A DNA stretch of 64,000 nt from an uncultured Treponema sp. (GTDB lineage: Bacteria > Spirochaetota > Spirochaetia > Treponematales > Treponemataceae): positions 36,502 through 100,501 of the forward strand of contig ONPD01000012.1 in the NCBI GenBank assembly GCA_900319625.1, written 5' to 3'. The translations under genes and the position numbers were made by a program. The notes beneath the pieces were generated by a model. It was given only the letters and a program-made list of their open reading frames with translations, was not told the DNA's origin and did not search any database. Positions 34,753-43,021 of this stretch are shown piece after piece; position 1 is the first letter of the stretch, and each line of letters starts with the position of its first letter.

Positions 34753-34803
34753 GGCGCCTATTATTGCAAGATTTGATTTTTATTGCAATAAGGCAGAGGC
34801 GCC
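34753..34803 (-). terminator. Large hairpin between the DJ-1 gene and the TPP riboswitch
   Basis: The 9-bp arms TTATTGCAA / TTGCAATAA (34761-34769 with 34783-34791) lie inside GGCGCC repeats (34753-34758 and 34798-34803) that can pair. On the minus strand it follows the DJ-1 gene and precedes the riboswitch. The A/T-rich part is not a classic T run, so termination is only moderately supported; the arms also look like promoter boxes. Confidence 0.5.
34760..34788 (-). promoter_or_regulatory. Probable promoter of the thiamine operon, set in the hairpin arms
   Basis: On the minus strand TTGCAA (34788-34783), a 17-base spacer and AATAAT (34765-34760) lie within the two arms of the hairpin. The predicted start near 34753 falls six bases before the riboswitch begins, as expected for a riboswitch leader. 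Confidence 0.5.
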
Positions 34804-34820
34804 TAACGGTTTTTTATTCT

Positions 34821-35408
34821 TTATCTCTGAACAGTTCCGTCGTGAACTTTCTTTGCAGTCTCTGCACCGCACAAAAGGCGGATAAGTTCAATCGAAAATT
34901 CTTCGGCGGCACCTGCAGCACGGGAAGTAATCAAGGTCCCGTCAGTTACAAAAACCTTGTCTTCGTAATTAAGCTGATAGGCTTCGTTGCTTTCTGTGCT
35001 CATTCCCGGGTAGCAGGTCCATTTTTTGCCGTCAGGAATCTTTGTCTTTCCCAGAACTACGGCAGGACTTGCGCAGATAGCGCTGATATATTTTCCCTTG
35101 TCAAAGCATTCTTCAAGGTGCTCAAGGAGTTCAGCGCAGTTAGAAAGATTCTCAGCGCCTTTTCCACCGCCCGGACAGAAAAGCAGATCCGGTTTTTCTG
35201 AAGCTGCCTTACTCAAATATTCTTTTAGCGTTGTATCTGCAATTACAGGAATTTTATGTGAGCCTGTAACAAGGTTTTCTTTTTTTGTTGTAGGAGAAGG
35301 AATTGCAACCGTAACAACTTCAACTCCGGCTCTTCTCAAATAATCAACCGGCGTAAGAGCTTCAACTTCTTCAAATCCATCTGCCAGAAATACTGCTGCT
35401 GTTTTCAT
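34821..35408 (-). CDS. DJ-1/PfpI family protein
   Basis: The 195-residue protein has the DJ-1 opening AAVFLADGFEEVEALTPVDYLRRAG, the PGGG turn, and the nucleophile elbow AICASPAVVL near residue 111 with the reactive Cys. Members include YajL/DJ-1 proteins with chaperone, deglycase or redox roles. It was once named ThiJ in E. coli, but that link to thiamine was a mistake, so its place beside the thiamine operon need not be functional. AGAGG lies before ATG 35408. Confidence 0.88.
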   Translation of the reverse strand: MKTAAVFLADGFEEVEALTPVDYLRRAGVEVVTVAIPSPTTKKENLVTGSHKIPVIADTTLKEYLSKAASEKPDLLFCPGGGKGAENLSNCAELLEHLEECFDKGKYISAICASPAVVLGKTKIPDGKKWTCYPGMSTESNEAYQLNYEDKVFVTDGTLITSRAAGAAEEFSIELIRLLCGAETAKKVHDGTVQR

Positions 35409-35483
35409 CGTAAATTACCTCTTTCTTTTATTTTATAATCAAATCACATTCTCTTCAATTTAAAAATAATTAAAAACTGTACT

Positions 35484-35511
35484 TTTACTAAAGAGAGTAA
35501 ATCGCTATAAT
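35484..35511 (+). promoter_or_regulatory. Promoter of lysC
   Basis: TTTACT (35484-35489), 16-base spacer, TATAAT (35506-35511). The start codon at 35519 lies seven bases after the -10, and there is no ribosome site, so a leaderless mRNA is expected. Confidence 0.6.
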
Positions 35512-35518
35512 TCCCTCT

Positions 35519-36844
35519 ATGATAGTAATGAAATTCGGCGGCTCCAGTGTCGCAAATGCAGAAAGAATTAAACATGTTGCTTCCATTATAAAGGCATACC
35601 AGCAGAGAAGACCTGCAGTTGTCCTTTCGGCAATGGGAGATACAACAGATCATCTTTTAGAGGCTAGTGACGATGCAGTAAACGGCAAAGTTGATATTGA
35701 ACGCGTTGCAAAACTCCATCGTGATACAATCGCAGAACTTGACCTTGACGGTTCAGCAACAGAAGAGCTTCTTGCAGAACTCCAGCAGCTTTTGACTGGA
35801 ATTTCCATGCTTAAAGAACTTACCAAACGTACCCGCGACTATCTTGTTTCTTTTGGTGAGCGTCTTTCTGTACGCATTATGGCAGCATATCTTAAAAAAG
35901 AGGGAATCCCGGCCCGCTTTTATGACGCCTGGGACATTGGAATTGTCAGCGACTCCTGCTTTATGTCCGCTGAGCTTCTTGATGAAGTATGGGATAACAT
36001 TCCCCGCTATCTTACCGCCTATAAAAATGGTGATGACAATCAGATTCCAATCGTAACCGGCTTTATCGCAAAAGATAAAAAAGGAAATATTACAACACTT
36101 GGACGCGGTGGTTCAGACCTTACCGCAACTATCATCGGTTCTTCAATGGGAGCCGAAGAAATTCAGACCTGGAAGGATGTTGACGGTATTCTTACAACAG
36201 ACCCTCGTATCTGTAAGGAAGCAAAACCTGTCCCTGAAGTTACCTACGAAGAAGCCCAGGAACTTGCAATGTTCGGTGCTCAGGTTCTTCATCCCCGTTC
36301 AATGGTGCCTTGCCGCAAAACAGGAACTCCTGTCCGCGTAAAAAACTCTTACAACATTAAGAGCCCGGGGTCAATTATTGTCGAAAAGCACTCTGGAAAA
36401 GTTCCTCCGGTTTGCGCAATCACAACTGTAAAACACATCACCCTTATCGATATCGTTTCTTCACGTATGCTGGGGGCTGCCGGCTTCCTTGCCCACGTTT
36501 TCAACAACTTCCTTAAGTGGAACGTAAGCATAGACGTTATCGCAACTTCCGAAGTTTCAGTTTCCCTTACAGTAAACACAAAAGCTGATCTTTCCGGCCT
36601 TGTTTCCGATCTTGAGCAGGCCAGTGAAGTTACAGTTCACAACGGAAAGGCAATCGTAACAATTGTTTGCGATGCGGCTCATTCTTCTGCAATTCTTGCC
36701 AGCGGTTTTGGTGCACTTTCTGACGAAGGTATCAACGTTCAGATGATAAGCCAGGGCGCCAGCAAGGTTAATATCAGTATGATTGTTGACGACAACGAAG
36801 CCGACAAAACCGTTCAGATTCTGCATAAGGCATTTTTTAGCTAA
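35519..36844 (+). CDS. lysC: Aspartokinase
   Basis: The 441-residue enzyme phosphorylates aspartate, the first step toward lysine and related amino acids. Motifs are MKFGGSSVANAERI at the start, SFGERLSVRIMAAYLKK near residue 116, TLGRGGSDLTAT near 194 and WKDVDGILTTDPR near 219. Two ACT domains follow (about 300-440), which usually sense lysine or threonine. ATG 35519 is preferred because of its promoter; a second ATG at 35528 would also give MKFGG. It is followed by a repeat element and then dapB-dapL, so the trio may be one pathway unit. Confidence 0.95.
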   Translation: MIVMKFGGSSVANAERIKHVASIIKAYQQRRPAVVLSAMGDTTDHLLEASDDAVNGKVDIERVAKLHRDTIAELDLDGSATEELLAELQQLLTGISMLKELTKRTRDYLVSFGERLSVRIMAAYLKKEGIPARFYDAWDIGIVSDSCFMSAELLDEVWDNIPRYLTAYKNGDDNQIPIVTGFIAKDKKGNITTLGRGGSDLTATIIGSSMGAEEIQTWKDVDGILTTDPRICKEAKPVPEVTYEEAQELAMFGAQVLHPRSMVPCRKTGTPVRVKNSYNIKSPGSIIVEKHSGKVPPVCAITTVKHITLIDIVSSRMLGAAGFLAHVFNNFLKWNVSIDVIATSEVSVSLTVNTKADLSGLVSDLEQASEVTVHNGKAIVTIVCDAAHSSAILASGFGALSDEGINVQMISQGASKVNISMIVDDNEADKTVQILHKAFFS

Positions 36845-36875
36845 AGAGAAGGGGAAAGCCTTCCCTGCCGAAAAT

Positions 36876-36923
36876 CGAAGAGCCGTTAAAAAATAAACCG
36901 TAAGGGTTATTTTAGGCTCATCG
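36876..36923 (+). repeat. Structured intergenic repeat, family A copy 2
   Basis: The outer arms CGAAGAGCC (36876-36884) and GGCTCATCG (36915-36923) match copy 1 except for a paired A-T to G-C change; the A-A mismatch in the stem is kept. The block CCGTTAAAAAA is shared, but the inner hairpin has a different sequence (AATAAACC / GGGTTATT). It is followed by a further hairpin GGCAAAACTGTGTTTTGCC near 36941-36957. It lies between lysC and dapB. Confidence 0.7.
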
Positions 36924-37005
36924 GAAAAAAGGCTCGGCAAAACTGTGTTTTGCCGTCGGCGAGCAGGAATATTATTCTGACGCCCTGTCATAATGGAGGT
37001 TATAT

Positions 37006-37788
37006 ATGAAAATCGCACTTGTTGGATATGGAAAAATGGGCCACATGATTGAAGTGTGTGCTAAAAAGGCTGGACACGAGGTTGTAGCAACAATCGACGT
37101 AATGGCAGAAGATGCTACAAATAAAATCCCTGCCGGTGATGCAGAAGCTTTGAAACGCGCCGTAAAATCAAGCGGGGCAGAGGGAATAATTGAATTCTCT
37201 CATCCTACAGCCGTAATGGATAACATTAAGGCTCTGCTCCCTCTTGGACTTCCTCTTGTAGTTGGAACAACCGGCTGGAACGACAAACACGAAGAAGTAA
37301 ACAAGCTTGCAGCTGATTGCGGCGGAGTTATCATGACTTCTGCTAACTTTTCTATCGGCGTAAATATGTTCTATAAGATTGTTGAAGAAGCTGCCCGCAT
37401 TATGGCTGAATATTCAGACTACGATGTTGCAACCTGGGAAGCTCACCACAATCAGAAGGCAGACAGTCCTTCTGGAACAGCCCTTGAAGTTGCCCGCCGC
37501 GTAATGCTTGGAAACAAAACAAAAACAGAAATCGTAACCGATGCCTTCCACGAACGCCCTAAGGCTAATCAGCTTCACGTAAGCTCAACCCGCTGCGGAA
37601 ACATTCCGGGAACCCACAAGGTTTTCTTTGATGGAACTGCCGACACAATCGAACTTACCCATACAGCAAGAAGCCGCGAAGGTTTTGCCGTAGGTTCAGT
37701 AAAAGCCCTGGAAAAACTCTCATCTGCTGTAAAAAACGGCAAGCTGTCAAAAGGCAAGCTTTACGGCTGGGACGACTTGTTTAATTAA
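37006..37788 (+). CDS. dapB: 4-Hydroxy-tetrahydrodipicolinate reductase
   Basis: The 260-residue enzyme reduces the dapA product with NAD(P)H. Motifs are IALVGYGKMGHMIE (nucleotide site), VVGTTGWN near residue 83, ANFSIGVNMF, and the substrate-binding EAHHNQKADSPSGTAL near 147. Length is normal. GGAGG lies seven bases before ATG 37006. It sits 29 bases before dapL, so the two are likely one message; dapA is not in the window. Confidence 0.95.
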   Translation: MKIALVGYGKMGHMIEVCAKKAGHEVVATIDVMAEDATNKIPAGDAEALKRAVKSSGAEGIIEFSHPTAVMDNIKALLPLGLPLVVGTTGWNDKHEEVNKLAADCGGVIMTSANFSIGVNMFYKIVEEAARIMAEYSDYDVATWEAHHNQKADSPSGTALEVARRVMLGNKTKTEIVTDAFHERPKANQLHVSSTRCGNIPGTHKVFFDGTADTIELTHTARSREGFAVGSVKALEKLSSAVKNGKLSKGKLYGWDDLFN

Positions 37789-37817
37789 TTAGAAACGCTA
37801 AAAAAGGATTTAAAACT

Positions 37818-39041
37818 ATGATTACACGTAACGAAGGATTTGCAAACTTAACCGCCGGCTACCTCTTCCCGGAAGTTGCCCGCCGCCGCCGCGAATATGC
37901 AGCCGCCCACCCGGATGCAAAAATCATCAGCCTTGGAATTGGTAACACAACAGAGCCTCTTCCAAAATTCATCGCCAAAGCAATGGCAGATTACTCTCTT
38001 GGTCTTGCTACTCCTGAAGGCTATTCAGGTTACGGAGACGAGCAGGGTAATACAGAACTCCGCAAGAAGATTGCAGAAGTATGGTACAAGGGCCTGGCAG
38101 ATGAATCAGAAGTATTTATTTCTGATGGTGCAAAATGTGATATTGCCCGCATTCAGACTCTCTTCGGCCGTAATGTAAAAATCGCCGTTCAGGATCCTGC
38201 TTATCCAGTTTATGTTGATGGTTCTGTAATTGTAGGAGCCGCTGGTAAAAATAACGGAAGCGGCTATGAAGGCGTAACCTATATGCCTTGTACACCGGAA
38301 AATGACTTTTTCCCGGATCTTTCTGTAGTTGAACCAAACTCATTGATTTATTTCTGCTCTCCAAATAACCCTACTGGAGCAGTTGCAACAAAAGAGCAGC
38401 TTAAAAAGCTCGTTGACTTTGCAAATAAAAACGGTTGTATCATCATTTTTGACGGCGCTTACCGCGAGTTTATCCGCGATCCTGAGCTTCCAAAAACAAT
38501 TTTTGAAATTGAAGGTGCCCGTACCTGTGCTATTGAAATCAACTCTTTCTCAAAACCTGCAGGCTTTACAGGCGTTCGTCTTGGCTGGTCAATTGTCCCG
38601 AATGATTTGAAATTTGCAGACGGCACAAGCGTAAACCGCGACTGGAACCGCGTAATGACAACCTTGTTTAACGGTGCTTCAAACGTAGTTCAGGCCGGCG
38701 GTCTTGCCTGTCTTGAGCCGGAAGGTCTTAAGGCAATGAAAGAAGTAATCGATTACTATCTTGAAAACGCTGCCCTTATAAAGAAGACATTTGAAGGAGA
38801 AAACTTTAAAAAGGCCGGCGCTCAGGTTTTCTTTACCGGAAACTCTCCATATATCTGGGTAAAATTCCCTGGAAAGAAAAGTTGGGATGTTTTCGATACA
38901 TTGCTTGATAAATGCCGTGTAGTTACAACCCCGGGAAGCGGCTTTGGCCCTGCCGGAGAATCATTTATCCGAATCAGTGCCTTCGGTCATCACGCTGACG
39001 TTGAGGAAGCCTGCAAACGCCTGTCTGGGTTAGCTTTATAA
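37818..39041 (+). CDS. dapL: LL-diaminopimelate aminotransferase
   Basis: The 407-residue PLP enzyme converts tetrahydrodipicolinate directly to LL-diaminopimelate, bypassing succinylated intermediates. It opens with NEGFANLTAGYLFPEVARRR and has SLGIGNTTEPLP, SGYGDEQGNTELRKKIAE, CSPNNPTGAVAT, and the PLP Lys in NSFSKPAGFTGVRLGWSI near residue 248. The DapL route is known in spirochaetes, chlamydiae and plants. AAAGGAT precedes ATG 37818. A terminator follows at 39061. Confidence 0.95.
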   Translation: MITRNEGFANLTAGYLFPEVARRRREYAAAHPDAKIISLGIGNTTEPLPKFIAKAMADYSLGLATPEGYSGYGDEQGNTELRKKIAEVWYKGLADESEVFISDGAKCDIARIQTLFGRNVKIAVQDPAYPVYVDGSVIVGAAGKNNGSGYEGVTYMPCTPENDFFPDLSVVEPNSLIYFCSPNNPTGAVATKEQLKKLVDFANKNGCIIIFDGAYREFIRDPELPKTIFEIEGARTCAIEINSFSKPAGFTGVRLGWSIVPNDLKFADGTSVNRDWNRVMTTLFNGASNVVQAGGLACLEPEGLKAMKEVIDYYLENAALIKKTFEGENFKKAGAQVFFTGNSPYIWVKFPGKKSWDVFDTLLDKCRVVTTPGSGFGPAGESFIRISAFGHHADVEEACKRLSGLAL

Positions 39042-39060
39042 GTGTAAGACAAAATTCTAA

Positions 39061-39094
39061 AAAAAATGCTCCCGCGAGGGAGCATTTTTTTTTG
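39061..39094. terminator. Bidirectional Rho-independent terminator
   Basis: AATGCTCCC / GGGAGCATT (39065-39073 with 39078-39086) with loop GCGA is flanked by A6 on the left and T9 on the right, so it can end both dapL and the convergent outer-membrane gene. Confidence 0.9.
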
Positions 39095-39102
39095 TGTTAC
39101 GA

Positions 39103-40314
39103 TTATAACTTACACTTATATCCAACGTCAGCAGAGAAAGCTTTAGCAGGGCTTCCATCTGCAAATTTAGAGAACTTAATCTTAAGTGAAGTGTTCAGCG
39201 TTCCCGAAAGAATCGGCATAGATAAATATGGAATAAAATTTACATCGATATCAGAAAGAGAAATCTGATTTATATCTTTTATAACGTCAAAATAAATATC
39301 CTTGAATCCTGCGTTTAAATGCGCTCCGATTGTAAGGATATTATTTTTTGTTTCTACACTTCTGAAAAGGTTAAGATTAAGACCAAGGTTGTTATCCACA
39401 ATCATAAGATCTTCAACTGTTTCGGAAGGGAGACTATATAATGTTATGTGGAAATGAGAGCTCTGACTATATAATCTTGGTTCCAGCAGAAAATAGCAGG
39501 TACTTGGAGTAATTGTCGTTGAGTTATCTTTTGGCTTTATGGATGCGTTGTTAATACCAAACTGGGCAAAGAAAGATGCAGAAGTATAATTATTTCCGAT
39601 AAGCATTGTACTTCCTGCGTGCCAGTATAGTTTATTTATAGTAAGAATAACATCTTTACCCTGACTTTTATTTGCAAGAGGTGCCCCGATTCCTGCAGCA
39701 GCATCAATTGTAAAGTAATGAAGGCATACAGCGCCTCTTAAATCGAAGTTCATTACCTTGTAATCCTGATCTTCTCTGTTTATGTAAATATATATTCCAC
39801 CAAGGGCAGGAAACTGATGTGACTGAAGAATGTCTGCAAGTCCGATACCAAAATGAGGGTAGAGTGTTGAGTTTCCTGTTCCCAGCCAGCTGTCTGTAAT
39901 TTTTGATGCAATCGGTTCAATTCCAAAATAACGGCGTAAGAGAATGTCAGAACCAATAGGCTCGTAAGCTCCTACAAAGGCACTTATATAGTTGATTGTA
40001 GTTGCAAAAGTCTGTTTTGCTGTAATTGAGAGTTCATCAAGTCTGAAACGGGCAGGTGTTTTCTTAAAAATATCATCTGTAAAAAAGTTATCGGTATCAA
40101 GTGAAAATTCGAGATGACTCCAGATTTTAGGAGCAAAATTGAACTGGCCTGCAAAAAATGCCTGCAGTTTTAGCTGAGGTTCATAATCTGACGCCTGCTG
40201 GTCTGCACTGTAATTAAGTTTTGCACCAGCCAATCCTGTGAAAGCAGTAACAGCATAAAAGTTGGAAATCAGTATAAATAAGACCGTAATACAGCTAAGA
40301 ATTCTCTTTTTCAT
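39103..40314 (-). CDS. Putative treponemal outer-membrane beta-barrel protein
   Basis: The 403-residue protein has a signal peptide (MKKRILSCITVLFILISNFYAVTA). From residue 25 on, alternating polar/hydrophobic strands with many Gly, Asn and aromatic residues suggest a barrel: WSHLEFSLDTDNFF, FFAQFGINNASI, LNTSLKIKFSKF. The end ADVGYKCKL does not carry the classic C-terminal Phe. I do not know the family. It is read toward the shared terminator with dapL. A TGGGG site lies seven bases before ATG 40314. Confidence 0.6.
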   Translation of the reverse strand: MKKRILSCITVLFILISNFYAVTAFTGLAGAKLNYSADQQASDYEPQLKLQAFFAGQFNFAPKIWSHLEFSLDTDNFFTDDIFKKTPARFRLDELSITAKQTFATTINYISAFVGAYEPIGSDILLRRYFGIEPIASKITDSWLGTGNSTLYPHFGIGLADILQSHQFPALGGIYIYINREDQDYKVMNFDLRGAVCLHYFTIDAAAGIGAPLANKSQGKDVILTINKLYWHAGSTMLIGNNYTSASFFAQFGINNASIKPKDNSTTITPSTCYFLLEPRLYSQSSHFHITLYSLPSETVEDLMIVDNNLGLNLNLFRSVETKNNILTIGAHLNAGFKDIYFDVIKDINQISLSDIDVNFIPYLSMPILSGTLNTSLKIKFSKFADGSPAKAFSADVGYKCKL

Positions 40315-40427
40315 AAACGCCCCAGAAAATATTTAAAATATACCGTTTCAAATATCGGTAATTTTGCACAGAAACTTTAAAATATTCTTAAAGTATAAAA
40401 TTTTGTTAAAAGGAGTGAATATTTTTC

Positions 40428-40455
40428 TTGAAATCTAGTGTTTTCGGGATATAAT
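40428..40455 (+). promoter_or_regulatory. Promoter of the che operon
   Basis: TTGAAA (40428-40433), 16-base spacer, TATAAT (40450-40455). The ATG of cheA is at 40463, seven bases later, with no ribosome site, so translation is probably leaderless. No flagellar sigma28 box (TAAA and CCGATA) is seen. Confidence 0.65.
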
Positions 40456-40462
40456 ATTTCCT

Positions 40463-43009
40463 ATGAGCGATTATCTTGACCCAAATAACGAAGAACTCTT
40501 AAAAGACTTCTTTGCTGAAGCTGAGCAACAGGTTGAACAGCTGGAAAGTAATATTCTCGTAATCGAAAGTGATCCTAACAATCACGAGGCTATTGATGAA
40601 ATTTTCCGCGCTGCTCATACCTTAAAAGGCGGTTCTGCAACTGTAGAAATGACAGAAATTACTCATTTCACTCACACAGTTGAAGATGTTCTTGACGAAG
40701 TTCGTTCTGACCGAGTAAAAGTCGATGAATCAATCGTTGATATTCTGCTTTCTTCTATAGATGTTATAAAAGCAATGCTGGAAGCTCGTCAGAATGGTAC
40801 TGTTTATGCAGAAAATACAGATGATATCGTAGCAAAACTTAAGGCATATATTCCGGAAAAGGATGAAAAAGGAAAGCCTGTCGCAAAAGCCGCACCTGCA
40901 CCTCAGGCAGCGCCTGCACCGGCTCCTGCTCCAGAACCTGCGCCTCAGGCTGCTGAACAGGCACCTGCAGCTGGAGGTGGCGCAAGTGGAGTTGTTCTTC
41001 CTGAACTTACAGAGGATGAATACAACGAACTTAAACAGACTTGCGAAGGTAATCAGAAGCTCTGGTGTATTGCCGTTAGATTTGATGAAAGTAACCCTAT
41101 GAACTCGGTAGGTGGCATTCAGGTATTTGCAGCTCTTAAGGCAATTGGAAATGTCCTTAAGACTAGTCCTGATTTTGACGCCCTTTATGAAGACCAGTTC
41201 TATGAATGGGTTTATTATTATGTAGCAACAGATGCTGAAGGCTCTGCAATTGAAGATACTGCTTTCTTAAGTGACGTAACTTTAGTAACAGATGCTCATC
41301 AGATAACTGATGCAAATTACAAGGGGGGGGCTTCTGCCGCTCCGGCTGCTGCACCTCAGGCTGCCGCAGCTCCACAAGCTGCTCCTGCACCTCAGGCTGC
41401 GCCTGCCCCGGCTCCTGTGGCAAGCGCCCCTGTATCTCCTTCTTCAGAAATGCCTGCAGGAGAAATAAGTGCGGCTCAGAATGATCTTTTGAACGATATT
41501 CTTAATGATAATGTTCTTAAGCCTGAGCCAAAACCAGCTGCCCCTGCGGCTCCAGCTCCTGCTGCCGCTCCTAAGTCAGAAGAAAAGAAAGCTGAGGCAA
41601 AACCAGCGGCAGGTGCTGCTCATGCGGCTCAGCAGGGCTCAATTCTCCGTGTAGATTCACGCCGAATTGATAATCTTTTGAACCTTGTGTCAGAAGCTGT
41701 AATTACAAAGGCTTCTTTCAATCAGCTTGCTGCCCAGACTTCAAACGAATTAAATCGTTTCCAGGCTTTGCAGAGCGATTATAAGGAAAAACTTCATACA
41801 CTCTTTGATCACCTTACAGATTATATGGAGCGCGTAAAGAGTGGAGAAAATCCTGCTGAAGTTAAAAAGGAAATTGTTGCAGAGTACGGTGATTTAAGTT
41901 CTGTTTTTGAATCATACGAGGCAGAAACAAAAGGAATTACAGGCCGTTTCCGTTCAACAACCCAGAACCTTGGTACTATTGCCAGCGAACTTCAGGAAGG
42001 CGTAATGAAAATCCGAATGGTTCCTATCAATCAGATTTTCAGCCGCTTCCCTCGCGTAGTACGTGACTTGCAGCGTGACTTGAACAAGAAAATTGACCTG
42101 GTAATTGAAGGTGAGGATACAGAACTTGATAAATCGGTAGTAGAGGATTTGCTTGATCCGATTATGCACTGTGTACGAAACTCAGTTGACCACGGTATTG
42201 AAATGCCGGATGTTCGTAAGGCAGCCGGAAAGCCGGAAACTGGTACAGTTCTCCTTAAAGCTTCAAACGAAGGTAACCAGATTGTCATTGAAATTAAAGA
42301 TGATGGTGCCGGTGTTGATGTAGAAAAGGTAAAGGCAAAGGCTATTGAAAAAGGTCTTATCCATCCGGATAAGCAGATTACTGAGCAGGAAGCTTTCCAG
42401 CTCATTATGATGCCAGGATTTTCTACAGCGGCAAAGATTTCTAATATCTCTGGTCGTGGTGTAGGTCTTGACGTAGTAAAGACAATGATTAATAACCTTA
42501 AGGGTACAATCACTGTTAATTCTGCAAAGGGAAAGGGAACAAGTTTTGTAATCAAACTTCCTCTTACTCTTGCAATTATTCAGGGACTTCTGGTTCGTGT
42601 TGGTTCTGAGGTTTATTCAATTCCTATTGCCAACGTAATTGAAAGTCAGTGTGTAAATATTAAGGATATTAATCATATTGATAACTATGAAGTAATGAAT
42701 GTCCGAAATGAGGTTATTACTGTTCTTCGCCTTGCGCGTCTTTTTGGTATGCCGGAAGCAGAGCAGAAGGAAGAATGTTATATCGTCATTGTAGGAAATC
42801 AGGATAAAAAGATTGGTGTAATGGTTGATGCCCTTGTTGGTGAAGAGGATGTTGTAATCAAACCTCTTAAAGACCAGTTCACAAATTCTCCGGGAATTGC
42901 CGGAGCATCAATTTTGGGAGATGGATCTGTTTCTTTGATTATTGATGTAAGCGCACTGCTTGACCTTGGCGTAAAGCAGGAGCAGATGGCTCAGGAACAG
43001 AGTGCATAG
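40463..43009 (+). CDS. cheA: Chemotaxis histidine kinase CheA with enlarged dimerisation domain
   Basis: The 848-residue kinase passes phosphate from chemoreceptor arrays to CheY. P1 (1-115) carries the phosphorylated His52 in RAAHTLKGG. Ala/Pro-rich linkers (about 137-170 and 288-395) flank a P2-like domain (about 178-285). P3 (about 395-510) is longer than usual, with an extra helical stretch (LFDHLTDYMERVKSGENP to ESYEAETKGITGRF). The ATPase has N-box HCVRNSVDHGIEMPD, DDGAGVD and GRGVGLDVV, and a CheW-like P5 ends it. An eight-G run (41323-41330) lies at codons 287-290. Confidence 0.97.
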   Translation: MSDYLDPNNEELLKDFFAEAEQQVEQLESNILVIESDPNNHEAIDEIFRAAHTLKGGSATVEMTEITHFTHTVEDVLDEVRSDRVKVDESIVDILLSSIDVIKAMLEARQNGTVYAENTDDIVAKLKAYIPEKDEKGKPVAKAAPAPQAAPAPAPAPEPAPQAAEQAPAAGGGASGVVLPELTEDEYNELKQTCEGNQKLWCIAVRFDESNPMNSVGGIQVFAALKAIGNVLKTSPDFDALYEDQFYEWVYYYVATDAEGSAIEDTAFLSDVTLVTDAHQITDANYKGGASAAPAAAPQAAAAPQAAPAPQAAPAPAPVASAPVSPSSEMPAGEISAAQNDLLNDILNDNVLKPEPKPAAPAAPAPAAAPKSEEKKAEAKPAAGAAHAAQQGSILRVDSRRIDNLLNLVSEAVITKASFNQLAAQTSNELNRFQALQSDYKEKLHTLFDHLTDYMERVKSGENPAEVKKEIVAEYGDLSSVFESYEAETKGITGRFRSTTQNLGTIASELQEGVMKIRMVPINQIFSRFPRVVRDLQRDLNKKIDLVIEGEDTELDKSVVEDLLDPIMHCVRNSVDHGIEMPDVRKAAGKPETGTVLLKASNEGNQIVIEIKDDGAGVDVEKVKAKAIEKGLIHPDKQITEQEAFQLIMMPGFSTAAKISNISGRGVGLDVVKTMINNLKGTITVNSAKGKGTSFVIKLPLTLAIIQGLLVRVGSEVYSIPIANVIESQCVNIKDINHIDNYEVMNVRNEVITVLRLARLFGMPEAEQKEECYIVIVGNQDKKIGVMVDALVGEEDVVIKPLKDQFTNSPGIAGASILGDGSVSLIIDVSALLDLGVKQEQMAQEQSA

Positions 43010-43021
43010 AAGGAGTCGGAT

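Noticed and set aside
34821..35408. DJ-1 protein as a thiamine enzyme (ThiJ)
   Set aside because: The old ThiJ name is a historical error; the sequence is a standard DJ-1/PfpI protein and stands outside the riboswitch transcript.
40381..40460. Flagellar sigma28 promoter upstream of cheA
   Set aside because: No TAAA and CCGATA pair at the needed spacing; a sigma70-type promoter fits well.
42031..42555. 174-codon open frame antisense to cheA
   Set aside because: It lies within the kinase domain and lacks motifs and start signals.
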